A stretch of DNA of 64,000 bases, from contig CBDCQY010000001.1 of the NCBI GenBank assembly GCA_965220855.1, positions 124,001 through 188,000 on the forward strand, given 5' to 3'. The notes under the pieces are model-generated. The model ran no database searches, was not told the DNA's origin, and saw only the letters and a program-made list of their open reading frames with translations. Source of the stretch: Bin95 sp965220855 (GTDB lineage Bacteria > Pseudomonadota > Alphaproteobacteria > Bin95). The translations under genes and the position numbers were made by a program. Every line of letters starts with the position of its first letter. Position 1 is the stretch's first letter. Of this stretch, positions 34,201-46,621 are shown piece by piece.

Positions 34201-34668
34201 CATGAGCACGAAGGTGTCGATCAGAAGGATCCGTTCCGAGGGTATGCGTCCGACATCAGCAGTCGTCCGGGACGCCGCGTTACCGCCTTCGGCGGATTGA
34301 CACGAGACGCGGCCGGCCGGCCACGCTGGTTCGGTCATGGTGCGGAACAGCCGATGTTCGTCTACGAAGCGTGGGGAGAGGCCGCAGGAGAAGACACAGG
34401 CTACCCCGTAGACTACGGCGTCAGGGGACACCGCTTGCTTGCCCACCGGGAACAAGTGCTCAGTTTCCTGCGGCATGAGGAATTGGATTTGATCGTGGAA
34501 GTGGAGGTGACCCGAGGTGAGCGCACGGATCGACGATACACTGGCGAGGAAGCGAACGAGGCACGACAAGGCCGATTCGCCCGGCTCTATCTGCTCGATG
34601 GAGACGGAAGCCTTGAAGTCGCCGAAGGATGTCTTGGCGCTTGGACAGGCGATTGTCGAGAACCTTGA
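28216..34668 (+). CDS. avs3a: AVAST type 3-like nuclease / STAND ATPase
   Basis: A 2150-aa protein. The N-terminal about 230 residues look like a Cap4/DUF4297-type PD-(D/E)xK nuclease: GDAFHELWATRQAIRLL, then D62 in WNGVDC and Q82-L83-K84 in IEQLKYS. A STAND-type NTPase follows, with Walker A GSAGVGKTT (residues 296-304) and Walker B LVIAVDAAD (393-401). The remaining about 1500 residues are helical, TPR-like sensor sequence. Length, architecture and the small gene downstream match AVAST type 3 as I know it. Avs3 proteins detect phage terminase and then cleave DNA. ATG 28216 is followed directly by the conserved-looking DYRGARGSNTGD; an upstream ATG at 28171 is possible. No lesions are seen. 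Confidence 0.78.
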   Translation: MTLPDYRGARGSNTGDAFHELWATRQAIRLLSNEEGLQAVAVEGLVSTDESDSARDTWNGVDCTQYFGGRDAANADRIRIEQLKYSAANPGTPWTIARLIEGRRGRSIIGRLAKAWKALDERRSATSSVCVVLVSNQPVPSEVNSALERAAESPIDVPDRKPDSKATPEVRLAYATGLSAEEFHAFASAFRVDAGAGSRFALEERVLCAIADWTDQDLQSVVTGLREFVRRQMLPEAAGEAIMRESVLLHLGVSEEQALFPCPSEIVPVKSPISRSAIREAANALCSGSQYLCLHGSAGVGKTTALQEIEAALPEGSVMVRYDCYGGGRYLDPDALRHRPRDAFLHLTNELAVRLALPLMLSPRRDSDYPRVFANCLRHAACALASRHPDASLVIAVDAADNAIFAAGNREPAELSFVHDFLKMTAQPNNVRFVVTARTGRLYMLRLPRKWCTTEVLPFSRNETAENVAKWWAAEDAWVDDFHHLSGGVPRIQGYAFDVDGAHPSTALDRLRPAGKLLADIFQQQFQRALTNSGVDAELARLCAALIVLPRPIPLADLAAILNTNEAQLADICADLAPGIRLQDKTVGFADEDFEEFVRAEGEAEIASVRASAAEWLLSCAGDNRYAALHVAAVLVDAGRGAELLKLVEQEPAPTSIIEPILRREAELQRRRLAIRVCREAGDVAHALRFVLSGAEGVKTETALRRLLIENPDLAVRFAPETVRRLILSDRDQIEYHGSMLFHKLSFDADKGDAISVREGWRFLQAWMKARELQLQDAETHHHGAWQISLGDISSTVEAVLKLHGLEASLKQLRSWRSKHIALEIALTLPYRLIAEGNGDDLEAFVASGYLKPFESFFLLVPLALAGRTVDVQGMARGLDQLWRRKLRIEHFFQSSFDRASFHAKVLDTVLSACEILTAKRVAAELVDEILADFLAPALRRIDKLYPSQEVKLDLLFRAYSLREARAGRRPDAETVFEPRPTPVDERERPRHGLLVDPHDYRMMELARAVFVVYATVANALVNNSDDIELPEKLCHAARISESTGSHSSRDGDGRALCRHASAHALVLLATDHHHQAVKRFAMNVHEQWGCGDRVPERRFAARSSLWQPLQSSLLAGLFRAVSSAKTMRIGADKKSTALIDYARIMRPLSEKDAQATFNSAVEIAGDLDHEIVAQLWLIDELVRRGSNCFDDPRATARRLSNVIADAAVRLGGFDHFPWNHAMAALTRLDVPLALANAARWDDEELALLCQILPTVLITALREKAMRLEQAAALTLLADDSGGVMGEILSRANQSDSPGLSALVEEAAWDVLIRHGDGARAEALYCIERKRLTGRWSSLLLIEQECKSAMIEGSSASEEESPQADTETPEPAMAAVWTREILINSSLLHTAVVDQWRRLRTERGHYDINAVFESARRSVSPGDRVDHITALAGVDVQLVGFDEEIVARQAAAAMLWAIDQWRNSPSVQEWCRKELPKVFVKRFPEMIRSLGINEDNLACRLKRMGLSGGAVQNLLLRGLERHGDTLEVGVLFRLAGRVGGMLPPAKAASLADWYIKRLEERIPSEHRNHPTPEPALPQCVDEAVARLVFAFMGDCDLRMRWRAAHAVRRLARTGDQATLVALAGEYPRREEPIFRGSGFEFYWLAARLWFVLAWDRMADERPELAACAGRRLLEIALDDCFPHLLIRSFARDACEKLAATGHLSLTPVERSRLACVGETPMPRASADPRASRTIDFGHLNGISSQDKAPRFEFNEIDTLRYWYEPMLQVFAAVDGQRFLAEAERCIIDVWGYDGQIRDAREEVRPERFFGRNFRLSMNSHGSIPTIEPLRTHLEWHAMWCAAGELLKSEPLALPDGYGSGELSSWIARAKLAEPPLWPADLRVPIPPLARNWQSGQPPLEDWITRVREADHRAQLFPNDSPRYMVVEGWCERRARDRTESIHISSALVGPNAGRALLRALQTMSDSWDYKLPHECEEAAEIDTPPYRFLGWLWYSHEHEGVDQKDPFRGYASDISSRPGRRVTAFGGLTRDAAGRPRWFGHGAEQPMFVYEAWGEAAGEDTGYPVDYGVRGHRLLAHREQVLSFLRHEELDLIVEVEVTRGERTDRRYTGEEANEARQGRFARLYLLDGDGSLEVAEGCLGAWTGDCREP

Positions 34669-35359
34669 ACTCCCGGACCGTGGAGCCGTTCTGGAGCGCT
34701 GGCTCAGCCATCATCTGGCTCAGGTCATTGCCGAAGCTGATGGTGCAGTCGGGCCAGCGAAGGCGGTGTCGGAAGCGCGTGCGGTTGATCTCGTTCTCAA
34801 GCTATGGGCCCAGCGGCGAGTCCTTCCGAAGCAGGCGGACCCCCTTGGCGGGTACCGAAAAGCAATCGACGTGCTTGGCCGGCTTATGCCCGAGGCGAAT
34901 CCTTGGGCGCATCTCCGCCAGAGCGGCACGACCGACGAGCTTCTGCGCGAGATGTTCGAGCTCCTGAGAACGATCGTTCTCACTGGCATCCAGCTCACGC
35001 AAGCCACCCGTGCCCGCACCATCACTGCAGAGGAATCCGACTGGTTGGCCGAAGAGGAGAAACACTTGCAGTCCGTGCTCAGGCAATGGATGCCGTTTGT
35101 CCCCGGCGCCCGAGAGAAATCCGAAAGTGAGTTTGATTTCGAAGATACCGATCTGTCACAACAAGAGGAGCGCAATGTGGAGGTCGAGCGGTCTTACGGC
35201 TCGGGAGTCGGTGACCAGACGATCGAAAGGGATGTTGAGCCCTCCAATGACCTTCTCCACGCCGCAATCGTCTCCGAGCTGGGGGACGTGCGAACCCGTC
35301 TGGACGAACTGTTGAATCTCTGGCGAAAGTCGGCGCCTCGTGAACTTGAAGACCAGTAA
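34598..35359 (+). CDS. avs3b: AVAST type 3-like small partner protein
   Basis: A 253-aa protein starting METEALKSPKDVLALGQAIV. It is mostly helical with WLAEEEKHLQSVLRQWMPF and a Glu/Asp-rich segment at about residues 175-200. It overlaps the end of the large ATPase gene by 71 nt from ATG 34598, or by 152 nt if the GTG at 34517 is used. The overlap implies translational coupling. A small second gene of this kind accompanies type 3 AVAST nuclease-ATPases, and its job is not well defined. The name rests on position and size rather than on a motif. Confidence 0.6.
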   Translation: METEALKSPKDVLALGQAIVENLELPDRGAVLERWLSHHLAQVIAEADGAVGPAKAVSEARAVDLVLKLWAQRRVLPKQADPLGGYRKAIDVLGRLMPEANPWAHLRQSGTTDELLREMFELLRTIVLTGIQLTQATRARTITAEESDWLAEEEKHLQSVLRQWMPFVPGAREKSESEFDFEDTDLSQQEERNVEVERSYGSGVGDQTIERDVEPSNDLLHAAIVSELGDVRTRLDELLNLWRKSAPRELEDQ

Positions 35360-35537
35360 TGTTGACGGAATTGACGGGAAGCAGTGCGGCAATCCTCGAT
35401 AACGCTACAGACGCTCGTTGTGTTCGATCACTAAGCGATGTCGGTGCGCGAGCAATGTGCGGGACTTCGAGGGCATCGGTATCCCGATCATCGACCCTTG
35501 GACGGTGCGATGAGCAGTACGACCGGGTCCGCCTGTC

Positions 35538-36914
35538 TCAGTTCTGCGGCACCCCCTCGCGCAGCAATTTGAACAATGTCCGCTGCGCCAGATCGAATCC
35601 CGTAACGAAGGCCGCGCCGTTCGTAAACGGTGTCGCGTCAGCCGGCCGGTTATGAATGATCGCCGACCGCGCGTCGTAAAACTCCCGTGCAGTCTTGCCG
35701 ATCTGCTCCCGGCTCTGCGCATCGGTTCCAAGAAAATCGGCAACGCGTATCTCCAAGGCGTTCGTAACCCCCTGCCTCGGCAGATCGTACATTCCTTCAA
35801 GCGCAATCGAGACGTCCAGGACCTTGTCGTGCATCGCGAAACGTCCATCCCTCGCGAGCGCCTGAGCAAGCCGGCCGATAACGGGCGCCAGTTTCCGGTA
35901 GCGGGCGTTCTCCCGGCTCTCGAATATCGCCCGCGCATCCTCCAGCGCCTCGACCGTCAGCGCCGGACACTCGGCGAAGCCATCGACGCCCTGAGCCGAC
36001 CAGCTCCAATAGATTCCCGGGCTCTGTCCTTCTCTGCCCAGAAGCCGGCCGGCAGCCTGGTCGATCCGATTTGACAGTGCTGCGAGTGGCGCTATCGGTG
36101 TCGTGTGACTGACGGCCAGCAGGTCGAGAAATGCCGCCGCATCGGGAAAGAACGGCTCCGGCATCTGCATCGGTTCGTTCACGTTGCCCCTGCGACGGAA
36201 CGCGGGCCGCCACCGGAACGGCCGGATCACCGCCCCGACCGAGCGCCAGTCGTGAAAGCCGGCTCCGCCCGGGGCGAAGTCCTTCACATGCTCCTCGTCC
36301 ACGAACCGAAGCACATCGCTGTACGGCAGGATCGTCATGCCGTCACGGATATCGATCCTTTCGGTCACGGTGAGACCGAAGAACAGCATCGCGTCGCAGC
36401 CCTCGTCGAGACTGCCGAGCACTTTCGCAGCTTCTTGATCTTCGGCCGGCGAGAGGAACGCATTCAGTTCGCCCGCTGCTGCCCGGAAGCGGTCGTCGGG
36501 CAGTTCCGCAGCCCGCGCCATCAACCCCGCGATCAGGTGCCCGGCAGAAATTGTTGAGCCTGAACCGGGAATCCGCATCCAGAAATCGTTGTCGCCGATC
36601 AGGCGCCCGGTCACCGCAACCCGCTCAAGCGTCGGATGGGAGAAGAGCGCGTGACGCACCGGGTCTAGTACCTTTCGCAGGGGGACGTATTGCGCCTCTT
36701 CACCGAACCGACGGCTGTGGCGCGCCCTCTCATAGACCATGCGCAGGTCGTCCAGCGGAAACGGGGTCACATCCATTCCGTCCACGATCCTGTGCGTGCG
36801 CGGATGGTGCTGCCAATACGCCTCAAGGTATGGCTCCTGCGTTGTCGCCAGGGCGGACAGGGTGGTCGCCAGTCGATCGACCCAGTCCTCGGCATGGAAC
36901 CTCCGGGCAGTCAT
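35538..36914 (-). CDS. Unrecognised protein with a HEPN-like R-x4-H motif
   Basis: A 458-aa protein with no domain I can name over its first 350 residues. The C-terminal helical part resembles Apea-like HEPN domains: GVTNALEIRVADFLG, then EFYDARSAIIHNR with R416 and H421 in the R-x4-H spacing typical of HEPN ribonucleases. HEPN proteins with this motif often cut RNA in defence or toxin systems. ATG 36914 is used, with a G-rich ribosome site; a TTG at 36941 is possible. It converges on the AVAST-like pair with a 178-bp gap. A link to that system is possible but unproven. Confidence 0.6.
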   Translation of the reverse strand: MTARRFHAEDWVDRLATTLSALATTQEPYLEAYWQHHPRTHRIVDGMDVTPFPLDDLRMVYERARHSRRFGEEAQYVPLRKVLDPVRHALFSHPTLERVAVTGRLIGDNDFWMRIPGSGSTISAGHLIAGLMARAAELPDDRFRAAAGELNAFLSPAEDQEAAKVLGSLDEGCDAMLFFGLTVTERIDIRDGMTILPYSDVLRFVDEEHVKDFAPGGAGFHDWRSVGAVIRPFRWRPAFRRRGNVNEPMQMPEPFFPDAAAFLDLLAVSHTTPIAPLAALSNRIDQAAGRLLGREGQSPGIYWSWSAQGVDGFAECPALTVEALEDARAIFESRENARYRKLAPVIGRLAQALARDGRFAMHDKVLDVSIALEGMYDLPRQGVTNALEIRVADFLGTDAQSREQIGKTAREFYDARSAIIHNRPADATPFTNGAAFVTGFDLAQRTLFKLLREGVPQN

Positions 36915-37354
36915 CTGGATGTCCCCCAAGCGACGCCGCAAGGCATTCGCAACTTCAGCACCGGTGTCTGGTTCCTCGTCTTGCTGCGCTCAATCGATCC
37001 TCCGGGTCGCATGCCATCAAGGTGGAAGCCGTGCTTCTCGGCCTCAATCCCCGTCCAGCGAGCCTCTGCCACACACCTTCCTCACTCTCCTCGCGCTTGT
37101 GATACCGCCAACGGGACAGCCTGCGAAGCCATCGGGAGGGGTACTCACTCCATCGCCTACACCAGAGAGGCGTTCGAGGCGATGGCAACGCCCGCGGCCT
37201 CGCGGCCGTACCTAGCCACGCGGCCGGCTTGAGACCGATCACCACGAAACGCCCGCCCCGACCGGCGAATCGCATCGTCACACATGCGCAGAACCTGGAA
37301 TCACGATGGTACCTATCTGGTACCTGGCGAAAACGGGGCTTGGATCAAGCAAAG
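36915..37354. other. Right-end region of the element, no gene
   Basis: About 440 bp upstream of the HEPN-like gene and up to the attR-side terminator. It holds the second double GGTACC motif (37308-37326). A 108-aa minus-strand frame at 36955-37281 is not supported. Confidence 0.5.
37308..37326. repeat. Double GGTACC motif at the right end (candidate arm site)
   Basis: It matches 18 of 19 bases with 5071-5089 in the same orientation and lies 63 bp inside the attR core. Presence at both ends supports a recombination-protein binding site. Confidence 0.5.
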
Positions 37355-37468
<114 letters not shown>

Positions 37469-37528
37469 CCAGTGTGTCGAAAATCGGTCGAGGCATCGGT
37501 TGCATCGGGGCATGGCGGACGATGGGTT

Positions 37529-37646
37529 GGCTTGGCGGCGACCTGCTCTCCCGCGCCTTAAGACGCAGTACCATCGGCGCTGCGGGCTTTCACTGCCGAG
37601 TTCGGGATGGGATCGGGTGTTTCACCCGCGCCATAACCACCAAGCC
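37529..37646 (-). rRNA. rrf: 5S ribosomal RNA
   Basis: About 118 nt. The terminal stem GGCTTGG/CCAAGCC and the conserved CCCGAACTCGG loop are present. It lies between 23S and tRNA-fMet in normal order. Ends are set by the terminal stem. Confidence 0.93.
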
Positions 37647-37724
37647 AACGCATCGTCCGGACATGTTCCGACTTCCCGATCGCGATGTCTTCGCCCAGGC
37701 GCCGCCCGCCTGTTTGCGGGCGCG

Positions 37725-40590
<2,866 letters not shown>

Positions 40591-40867
40591 TCCGCACCCC
40601 CAAACAGCCCGCCCGCGCGCAGCCTTGCGGCCCGCCGGACGGGAATTGGAGGCGCCTCGGCGAAGACAGCCATGCGAACCCGGACCCCTCGAAGGAGGCC
40701 GGCCTCGCATCGCCTTCGCAATCAGGAAACACATCATGCGCGACGAACGCGCACGACATGCCCAAACCAATGCCTATTGACCATGTGCGAAACAACGCCC
40801 TCGGGGTCCCGCAGGACCCGAGGGGCGAACCGCTCGATGCGCCTCCTGCGAGGCGCACCCTGAAACC

Positions 40868-40943
40868 TGGTGGAGCCGGACGGGCTCGAACCGACGACCT
40901 CCTGCTTGCAAAGCAGGCGCTCTCCCGACTGAGCTACGGCCCC
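40868..40943 (-). tRNA. tRNA-Ala(TGC)
   Basis: 76 nt with encoded CCA. The acceptor starts GGGGCCG and the anticodon loop reads CTTTGCAAG. It lies in the 16S-23S spacer. Confidence 0.96.
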
Positions 40944-41007
40944 TTCCCGCCGCCAACGCCGCCTCGCGGCAAGGCGAGGCCTCCGCCGTCGGAAGCGCGA
41001 TGACAAA

Positions 41008-41084
<77 letters not shown>

Positions 41085-41214
41085 GGAACGGGTTGTCGGG
41101 AAGGGAGGCGCCGGCGGCGTCGTCCGAGCCGGCGGTTGCGGCCCGATCCGTCTTGCTGAAACCTGAACGCCGGGCTTCCCGAAGGAAACCGGCGCCAGGC
41201 CCGGACCGGGCGTT

Positions 41215-42723
<1,509 letters not shown>

Positions 42724-42932
42724 ACCTCGCGGTCGCCGCCGCCCCCCGGAGCCGAAGCCCCGGCAGGCCGGACGCCGCGCATGACACGGAGCATCCCGCA
42801 CGCATCTCTTGTTGGAGAGACACGCCGAGGCGCTTCCGATGCCGACATCGGAGGACGCCGCCTGCGCATCCCTTCCCCTTCGTCCGATCACTTGTCAAAC
42901 AGCGGCCCGCCCGTCCCCGAGCAGGGAGGCGG

Positions 42933-42962
42933 CTTATAGACCCCGCCCGAACCGCCTGTCAA
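42933..42962 (-). promoter_or_regulatory. rrn operon promoter
   Basis: On the minus strand, TTGACA (42957-42962) and TATAAG (42933-42938) are spaced by 18 nt. Two A-tracts just upstream (about 42976-42994) look like an UP element. Transcription should start near 42926, about 200 nt before the 16S gene. Confidence 0.85.
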
Positions 42963-43066
42963 CGGTCCCCTGCACTTTTTTTCAGATTTTTTTTCGCCCC
43001 TCGGTTGACGATCGCCGGCTGTGTCTGCATTTTCGCCGCTCCCGACAGCAGCATCCGGAATCTCGC

Positions 43067-44434
43067 GTGTTCAGACAGTTGGCCTATCCTGCCGGCGCGC
43101 TCGCCGGCCTCGTATTGTTTGCGGCCGCCATCCTGATGGTTGGCATGGCATCCGCCGCGCCCCGCGACGGCGCGCCGCTGCCACCGACGCCGCTGCCGAG
43201 TCCGGACCGCGAGCCGCCGATGGCCATGTTGGGGCCCAAGGCCCCGCCGCCGCCCGCGCCCGCCATCTTCCAGCCCGGCCCCGGCGAGATGCGCACCGAC
43301 CGCGATCTGCGCATCGCGCGCGGCCAGTCGCTGATCGCGCTGCTTACCGGCGCGGGGGTCGATTCTCGCGACGCCCACAAGGCCGCCGGCGCGATCGGCG
43401 GCGTCATCGACCTGCGCCGGCTGAAGATCGGCGAGACGGTGGGCATCGCCTTCCTCACCGGCCCCCGGGCCCGCGCGCGCGGGGGCCTTGCAGGCCTTTC
43501 CATGAAGAAGGACCCGCGCACCGAGGTCGGCGTCGTGCGGCTGTCCAGCGGCGATTTCCGCGCCTTCCAGCGAGAGCGCCGGCTGGACCGCGAGCTGACC
43601 GCGATCCGCGGCGAGATCCGGGCGAGCCTCTATGCCGACGGCGTGCGCGAGGGCGCGCCGGCCGAGATCATGATGGGGGTGTTCCGCCTGCTCGCCTACA
43701 GCCTGGACCTGCAGCGCGATATCCAGCCGGGCGACCGGTTCGAACTGCTGTTCGAGCGCTATCTGGAGCCCGACGGCAGCGTCGCCGATCTCGGCGAGAT
43801 ACACTATGTCGCACTCCGCACCGGCGGCAGCGCGCTCGCCTTCTACCGCTTCGAGAAGGAGCCGGGCGTCTTCGACTATTACGACGCCGAGGGCGAGGGC
43901 GCGCGTCGGGCGCTGCTCGCCACGCCGCTCGATTCGCCGCGCGTGACCTCCCGCTACGGCAAGCGGCGCCACCCCATCCTCGGCTACAACAAGATGCATC
44001 GCGGCGTCGATTTCGGCGCGCCCACCGGCACCCCGATCCGCGCCGCCGGCAACGGCACGGTGGTCAAGCGGGGCTGGCACGGCGCCTATGGGCGCTATAT
44101 CCGCATCCGCCACAAGGCCGGCTACCAGACCGCCTACGCGCATCTGCGCCGCTACGCCAAGGGCTCGAAGGTCGGCAGCCGCGTCAAGCAGGGCCAGATC
44201 ATCGGCTATGTCGGCTCCAGCGGCCGCTCCACCGGCCCGCATCTGCATTACGAGGTGCTGGTGAACGGGCGCCAGGTCAATCCGATGAAGCTCGACCTGC
44301 CGAGCGGCGACACCCTCAAGGGCGAGGCGCTGGAGCGGTTCCGCTTGCGCCGCGCGGAAATCGACCGCACGCTGGCGGCGACGGCGCCGGGCCCGCTGGT
44401 CGAGGCCGGACCGGCCGCCGGAGGCGGCGGATAG
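43067..44434 (+). CDS. M23-family (LytM-type) metallopeptidase
   Basis: A 455-aa envelope protein expected to cut peptidoglycan cross-links. From GTG 43067 the N-terminus AYPAGALAGLVLFAAAILMV is a signal peptide or membrane anchor. A proline-rich stretch follows, then a region with a LysM-like or OapA-like fold. The C-terminal M23 domain keeps H311 and D315 in HRGVDFGAPTG and H392 and H394 in GPHLHYEV, the zinc and catalytic residues. The start is chosen because the earlier frame reaches into the rrn promoter, and ATG 43136 would cut the membrane segment. The gene is divergent from the rrn operon. Confidence 0.88.
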   Translation: MFRQLAYPAGALAGLVLFAAAILMVGMASAAPRDGAPLPPTPLPSPDREPPMAMLGPKAPPPPAPAIFQPGPGEMRTDRDLRIARGQSLIALLTGAGVDSRDAHKAAGAIGGVIDLRRLKIGETVGIAFLTGPRARARGGLAGLSMKKDPRTEVGVVRLSSGDFRAFQRERRLDRELTAIRGEIRASLYADGVREGAPAEIMMGVFRLLAYSLDLQRDIQPGDRFELLFERYLEPDGSVADLGEIHYVALRTGGSALAFYRFEKEPGVFDYYDAEGEGARRALLATPLDSPRVTSRYGKRRHPILGYNKMHRGVDFGAPTGTPIRAAGNGTVVKRGWHGAYGRYIRIRHKAGYQTAYAHLRRYAKGSKVGSRVKQGQIIGYVGSSGRSTGPHLHYEVLVNGRQVNPMKLDLPSGDTLKGEALERFRLRRAEIDRTLAATAPGPLVEAGPAAGGGG

Positions 44435-44456
44435 GCAGCCGAAGGAGCGAGACGCC

Positions 44457-45827
44457 ATGCCCGAGATCGCAGGCCGCGAGGCCGAAACCCCGCATGTGAC
44501 GCGCGAGCTTGCGCGCCTGGCCGCCGGGCTCCGCTATGCCGACCTGCCCGAGGAGGCGCGTTTCCTCGCCCAGCAATGCCTGCTGGACTGGCTCGGCGTC
44601 ACGCTCGCCGGCGCGCGCGAGCCGCTGGCGGCGATCCTTCGGGAGGAGGCCGCCGAGGAGGGCGGCGCGCCGGTCGCGACGCTGATCGGCGCCGCCGGCA
44701 GGACCTCCATGGCCCAGGCCGCGCTGGTCAATGGCGCGGCCGGCCACGCGCTCGATTTCGACGATGTGCTGGGCGCCATGACCGGCCACCCGACAGCCCC
44801 GGTGGCCCCGGCCGTGCTGGCGCTGGCCGAGGGCCGGGGCCTGGACGGCCGGCGCGCGATCGCCGGCCTGGTCGCCGGAATCGAGGTCGAGGCGCGCATC
44901 GGCCGGGTGCTGGGCGACAGCCATTACGCCCGGGGCTGGCACGCCACCGGCACGGTCGGCGCCTTCGGCGCGGCGGCCGCGGCCGCCAACATGCTGGGCC
45001 TCGACGAGGAGGCGACGGCGCGCGCGCTCGGCATCGCGGGCACGCAGGCCGCCGGCCTCAAATCCATGTTCGGCACCATGTGCAAGCCGCTGCACGCCGG
45101 CAAGGCGGCCCAGAACGGCCTGCTGGCGGCCCGCCTCGCGGCGCGCGGCTTCACCGCCCGCGACGATGTGCTCGACTGCGTGCAGGGCTTCACCGACACC
45201 CAGACCGAGACCTTCCGGCCCGAAGCGCTGCTCGACGAGCCGGACCGCTTCCACATCCTGGACACGCTGTTCAAATATCACCCCGCCTGCTACGGCGTGC
45301 ACGCCACCATCGAGGCCTGCCTGCAGATCGCGGACAATCCGGCCTTCGACGCAGCGGCGGTGGAGCGGGTCGAGGCGCGCGCGCCGACAAGCGCGCTGCG
45401 CATGTGCAACATCCCCGCCCCGACCACCGGCCTCGAGGCCAAGTTCAGCCTGGCCTACAATGTCGGCCTCGGCCTCACCGGCAAGGCGACCGGGGGGCTG
45501 GAGGCCTATTTCGACGACAATCTGGACCATGACGACGTCCACGCCATCCGGCGCTCCGTCGCGGTCGAGGGGTCCGACGCGCTCCGGCCGTTCGCCGCCG
45601 AGGTCGTGGTCCATCTCCGGGACGGGCTGGCGCTCCGCGCGGCGGCCGATGTCGGCGTGGCGGAGCGCGATCTCGACCGGCAATGGGCGCGGCTGCGCGG
45701 CAAGTTCCGCGCGCTCGCCGCACCGCTGCTGGGCGAGGCGGCGACGGAGAGGCTGGCCGACGGCGTCGCCCGGCTGGACGAGGCGGGTGACATCGGCGCG
45801 CTGCTGGCGCCGGCGAACATCGCTTGA
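44457..45827 (+). CDS. MmgE/PrpD family protein
   Basis: A 456-aa protein of the 2-methylcitrate dehydratase-like family. GHALDFDDVLGAMTGHPTAP near residue 100 and FKYHPACYGVHATIEACL near residue 275 are family hallmarks. Members include methylcitrate dehydratase and aconitate decarboxylase, but the substrate cannot be read from the sequence. ATG 44457 has AAGGAG upstream. It starts 22 bp after the M23 gene and is followed by a class II aldolase and an oxidoreductase, suggesting a small catabolic operon without prpB/prpC. Confidence 0.88.
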   Translation: MPEIAGREAETPHVTRELARLAAGLRYADLPEEARFLAQQCLLDWLGVTLAGAREPLAAILREEAAEEGGAPVATLIGAAGRTSMAQAALVNGAAGHALDFDDVLGAMTGHPTAPVAPAVLALAEGRGLDGRRAIAGLVAGIEVEARIGRVLGDSHYARGWHATGTVGAFGAAAAAANMLGLDEEATARALGIAGTQAAGLKSMFGTMCKPLHAGKAAQNGLLAARLAARGFTARDDVLDCVQGFTDTQTETFRPEALLDEPDRFHILDTLFKYHPACYGVHATIEACLQIADNPAFDAAAVERVEARAPTSALRMCNIPAPTTGLEAKFSLAYNVGLGLTGKATGGLEAYFDDNLDHDDVHAIRRSVAVEGSDALRPFAAEVVVHLRDGLALRAAADVGVAERDLDRQWARLRGKFRALAAPLLGEAATERLADGVARLDEAGDIGALLAPANIA

Positions 45828-45844
45828 AGAGGGGGGTTGAGCCC

Positions 45845-46621
45845 ATGGACGGTGGACAGACCGGCGTTCTGCCGACGCTCGAGGAGCTGGACGAGGAGCG
45901 GCGCATCCGCACGGAACTGGCCTGCGCCTACCGGCTGGTCGATCATTTCGGCTGGACCGAGCTCATCTACGGCCATCTCACCATGCGCCTGCCGGGACCG
46001 GAGCATCACTTCCTGATCAACCCCTACGGGCTGAACTACGATGAGGTGACGGCCTCGAACCTGGTGCGCATCGACCTCGACGGCAATGTCGTGGACGGCG
46101 AGCATGAGGCCAATTTCGCCGGCTTCGTCATCCACTCCGCCATCCACATGGCGGGCGGCGACAACAATTGCGTCATGCACACCCACACCCGCGCCGGCAT
46201 GGCGGTGGCGGCGCTGGAGGACGGCCTGCTGCCGATCTCCATGACCGCCACCACCTTCTTCGGCGATATCGCCTATCACGACTATGAGGGGGTCAGCGTC
46301 TATCTCGACGAGCGCGAGCGGCTGCTGGCGGCGCTCGGCGAGAAGAAGGCGATGATCCTGCGCAATCACGGCCTGCTGACCGTCGGGCGCACGGTGCCGG
46401 AAGCGTTCTCGCGGCTCTACCGGCTGGAGCGGGCCTGCCAGGTGCAGATCGATGCGGCGGCGGCCGGCCGGCTGCGCGTGCTCTCCGACGACATCGCCGC
46501 GCGCTCCGGGCGCGACACCAACGCCTTTGCCGGGCGCGAGAGCAACGCCGCCATGGGCGCGCTCGAATTCGCGGCGCTGATGCGCAAGATGGACCGGATC
46601 GACCCCAGCTACCGCGACTGA
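45845..46621 (+). CDS. Class II aldolase/adducin domain protein
   Basis: A 258-aa protein of the fuculose-phosphate aldolase / adducin head fold. The zinc-site histidines are seen in VMHTHTRAGMA, with a further His in ILRNHGLLTVGR. LIYGHLTMRLPG near the N-terminus is typical of the group. ATG 45845 has a G-rich ribosome site. The gene starts 17 bp after the MmgE/PrpD stop and overlaps the next gene by one base (TGATG). An aldol or decarboxylation step on an organic acid or sugar acid is likely; the substrate is unknown. Confidence 0.88.
   Translation: MDGGQTGVLPTLEELDEERRIRTELACAYRLVDHFGWTELIYGHLTMRLPGPEHHFLINPYGLNYDEVTASNLVRIDLDGNVVDGEHEANFAGFVIHSAIHMAGGDNNCVMHTHTRAGMAVAALEDGLLPISMTATTFFGDIAYHDYEGVSVYLDERERLLAALGEKKAMILRNHGLLTVGRTVPEAFSRLYRLERACQVQIDAAAAGRLRVLSDDIAARSGRDTNAFAGRESNAAMGALEFAALMRKMDRIDPSYRD

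Noticed and set aside
36955..37281. A 108-aa minus-strand frame at the right end of the element
   Set aside because: No recognised motif, Arg-rich, and it lies where recombination sites are expected.
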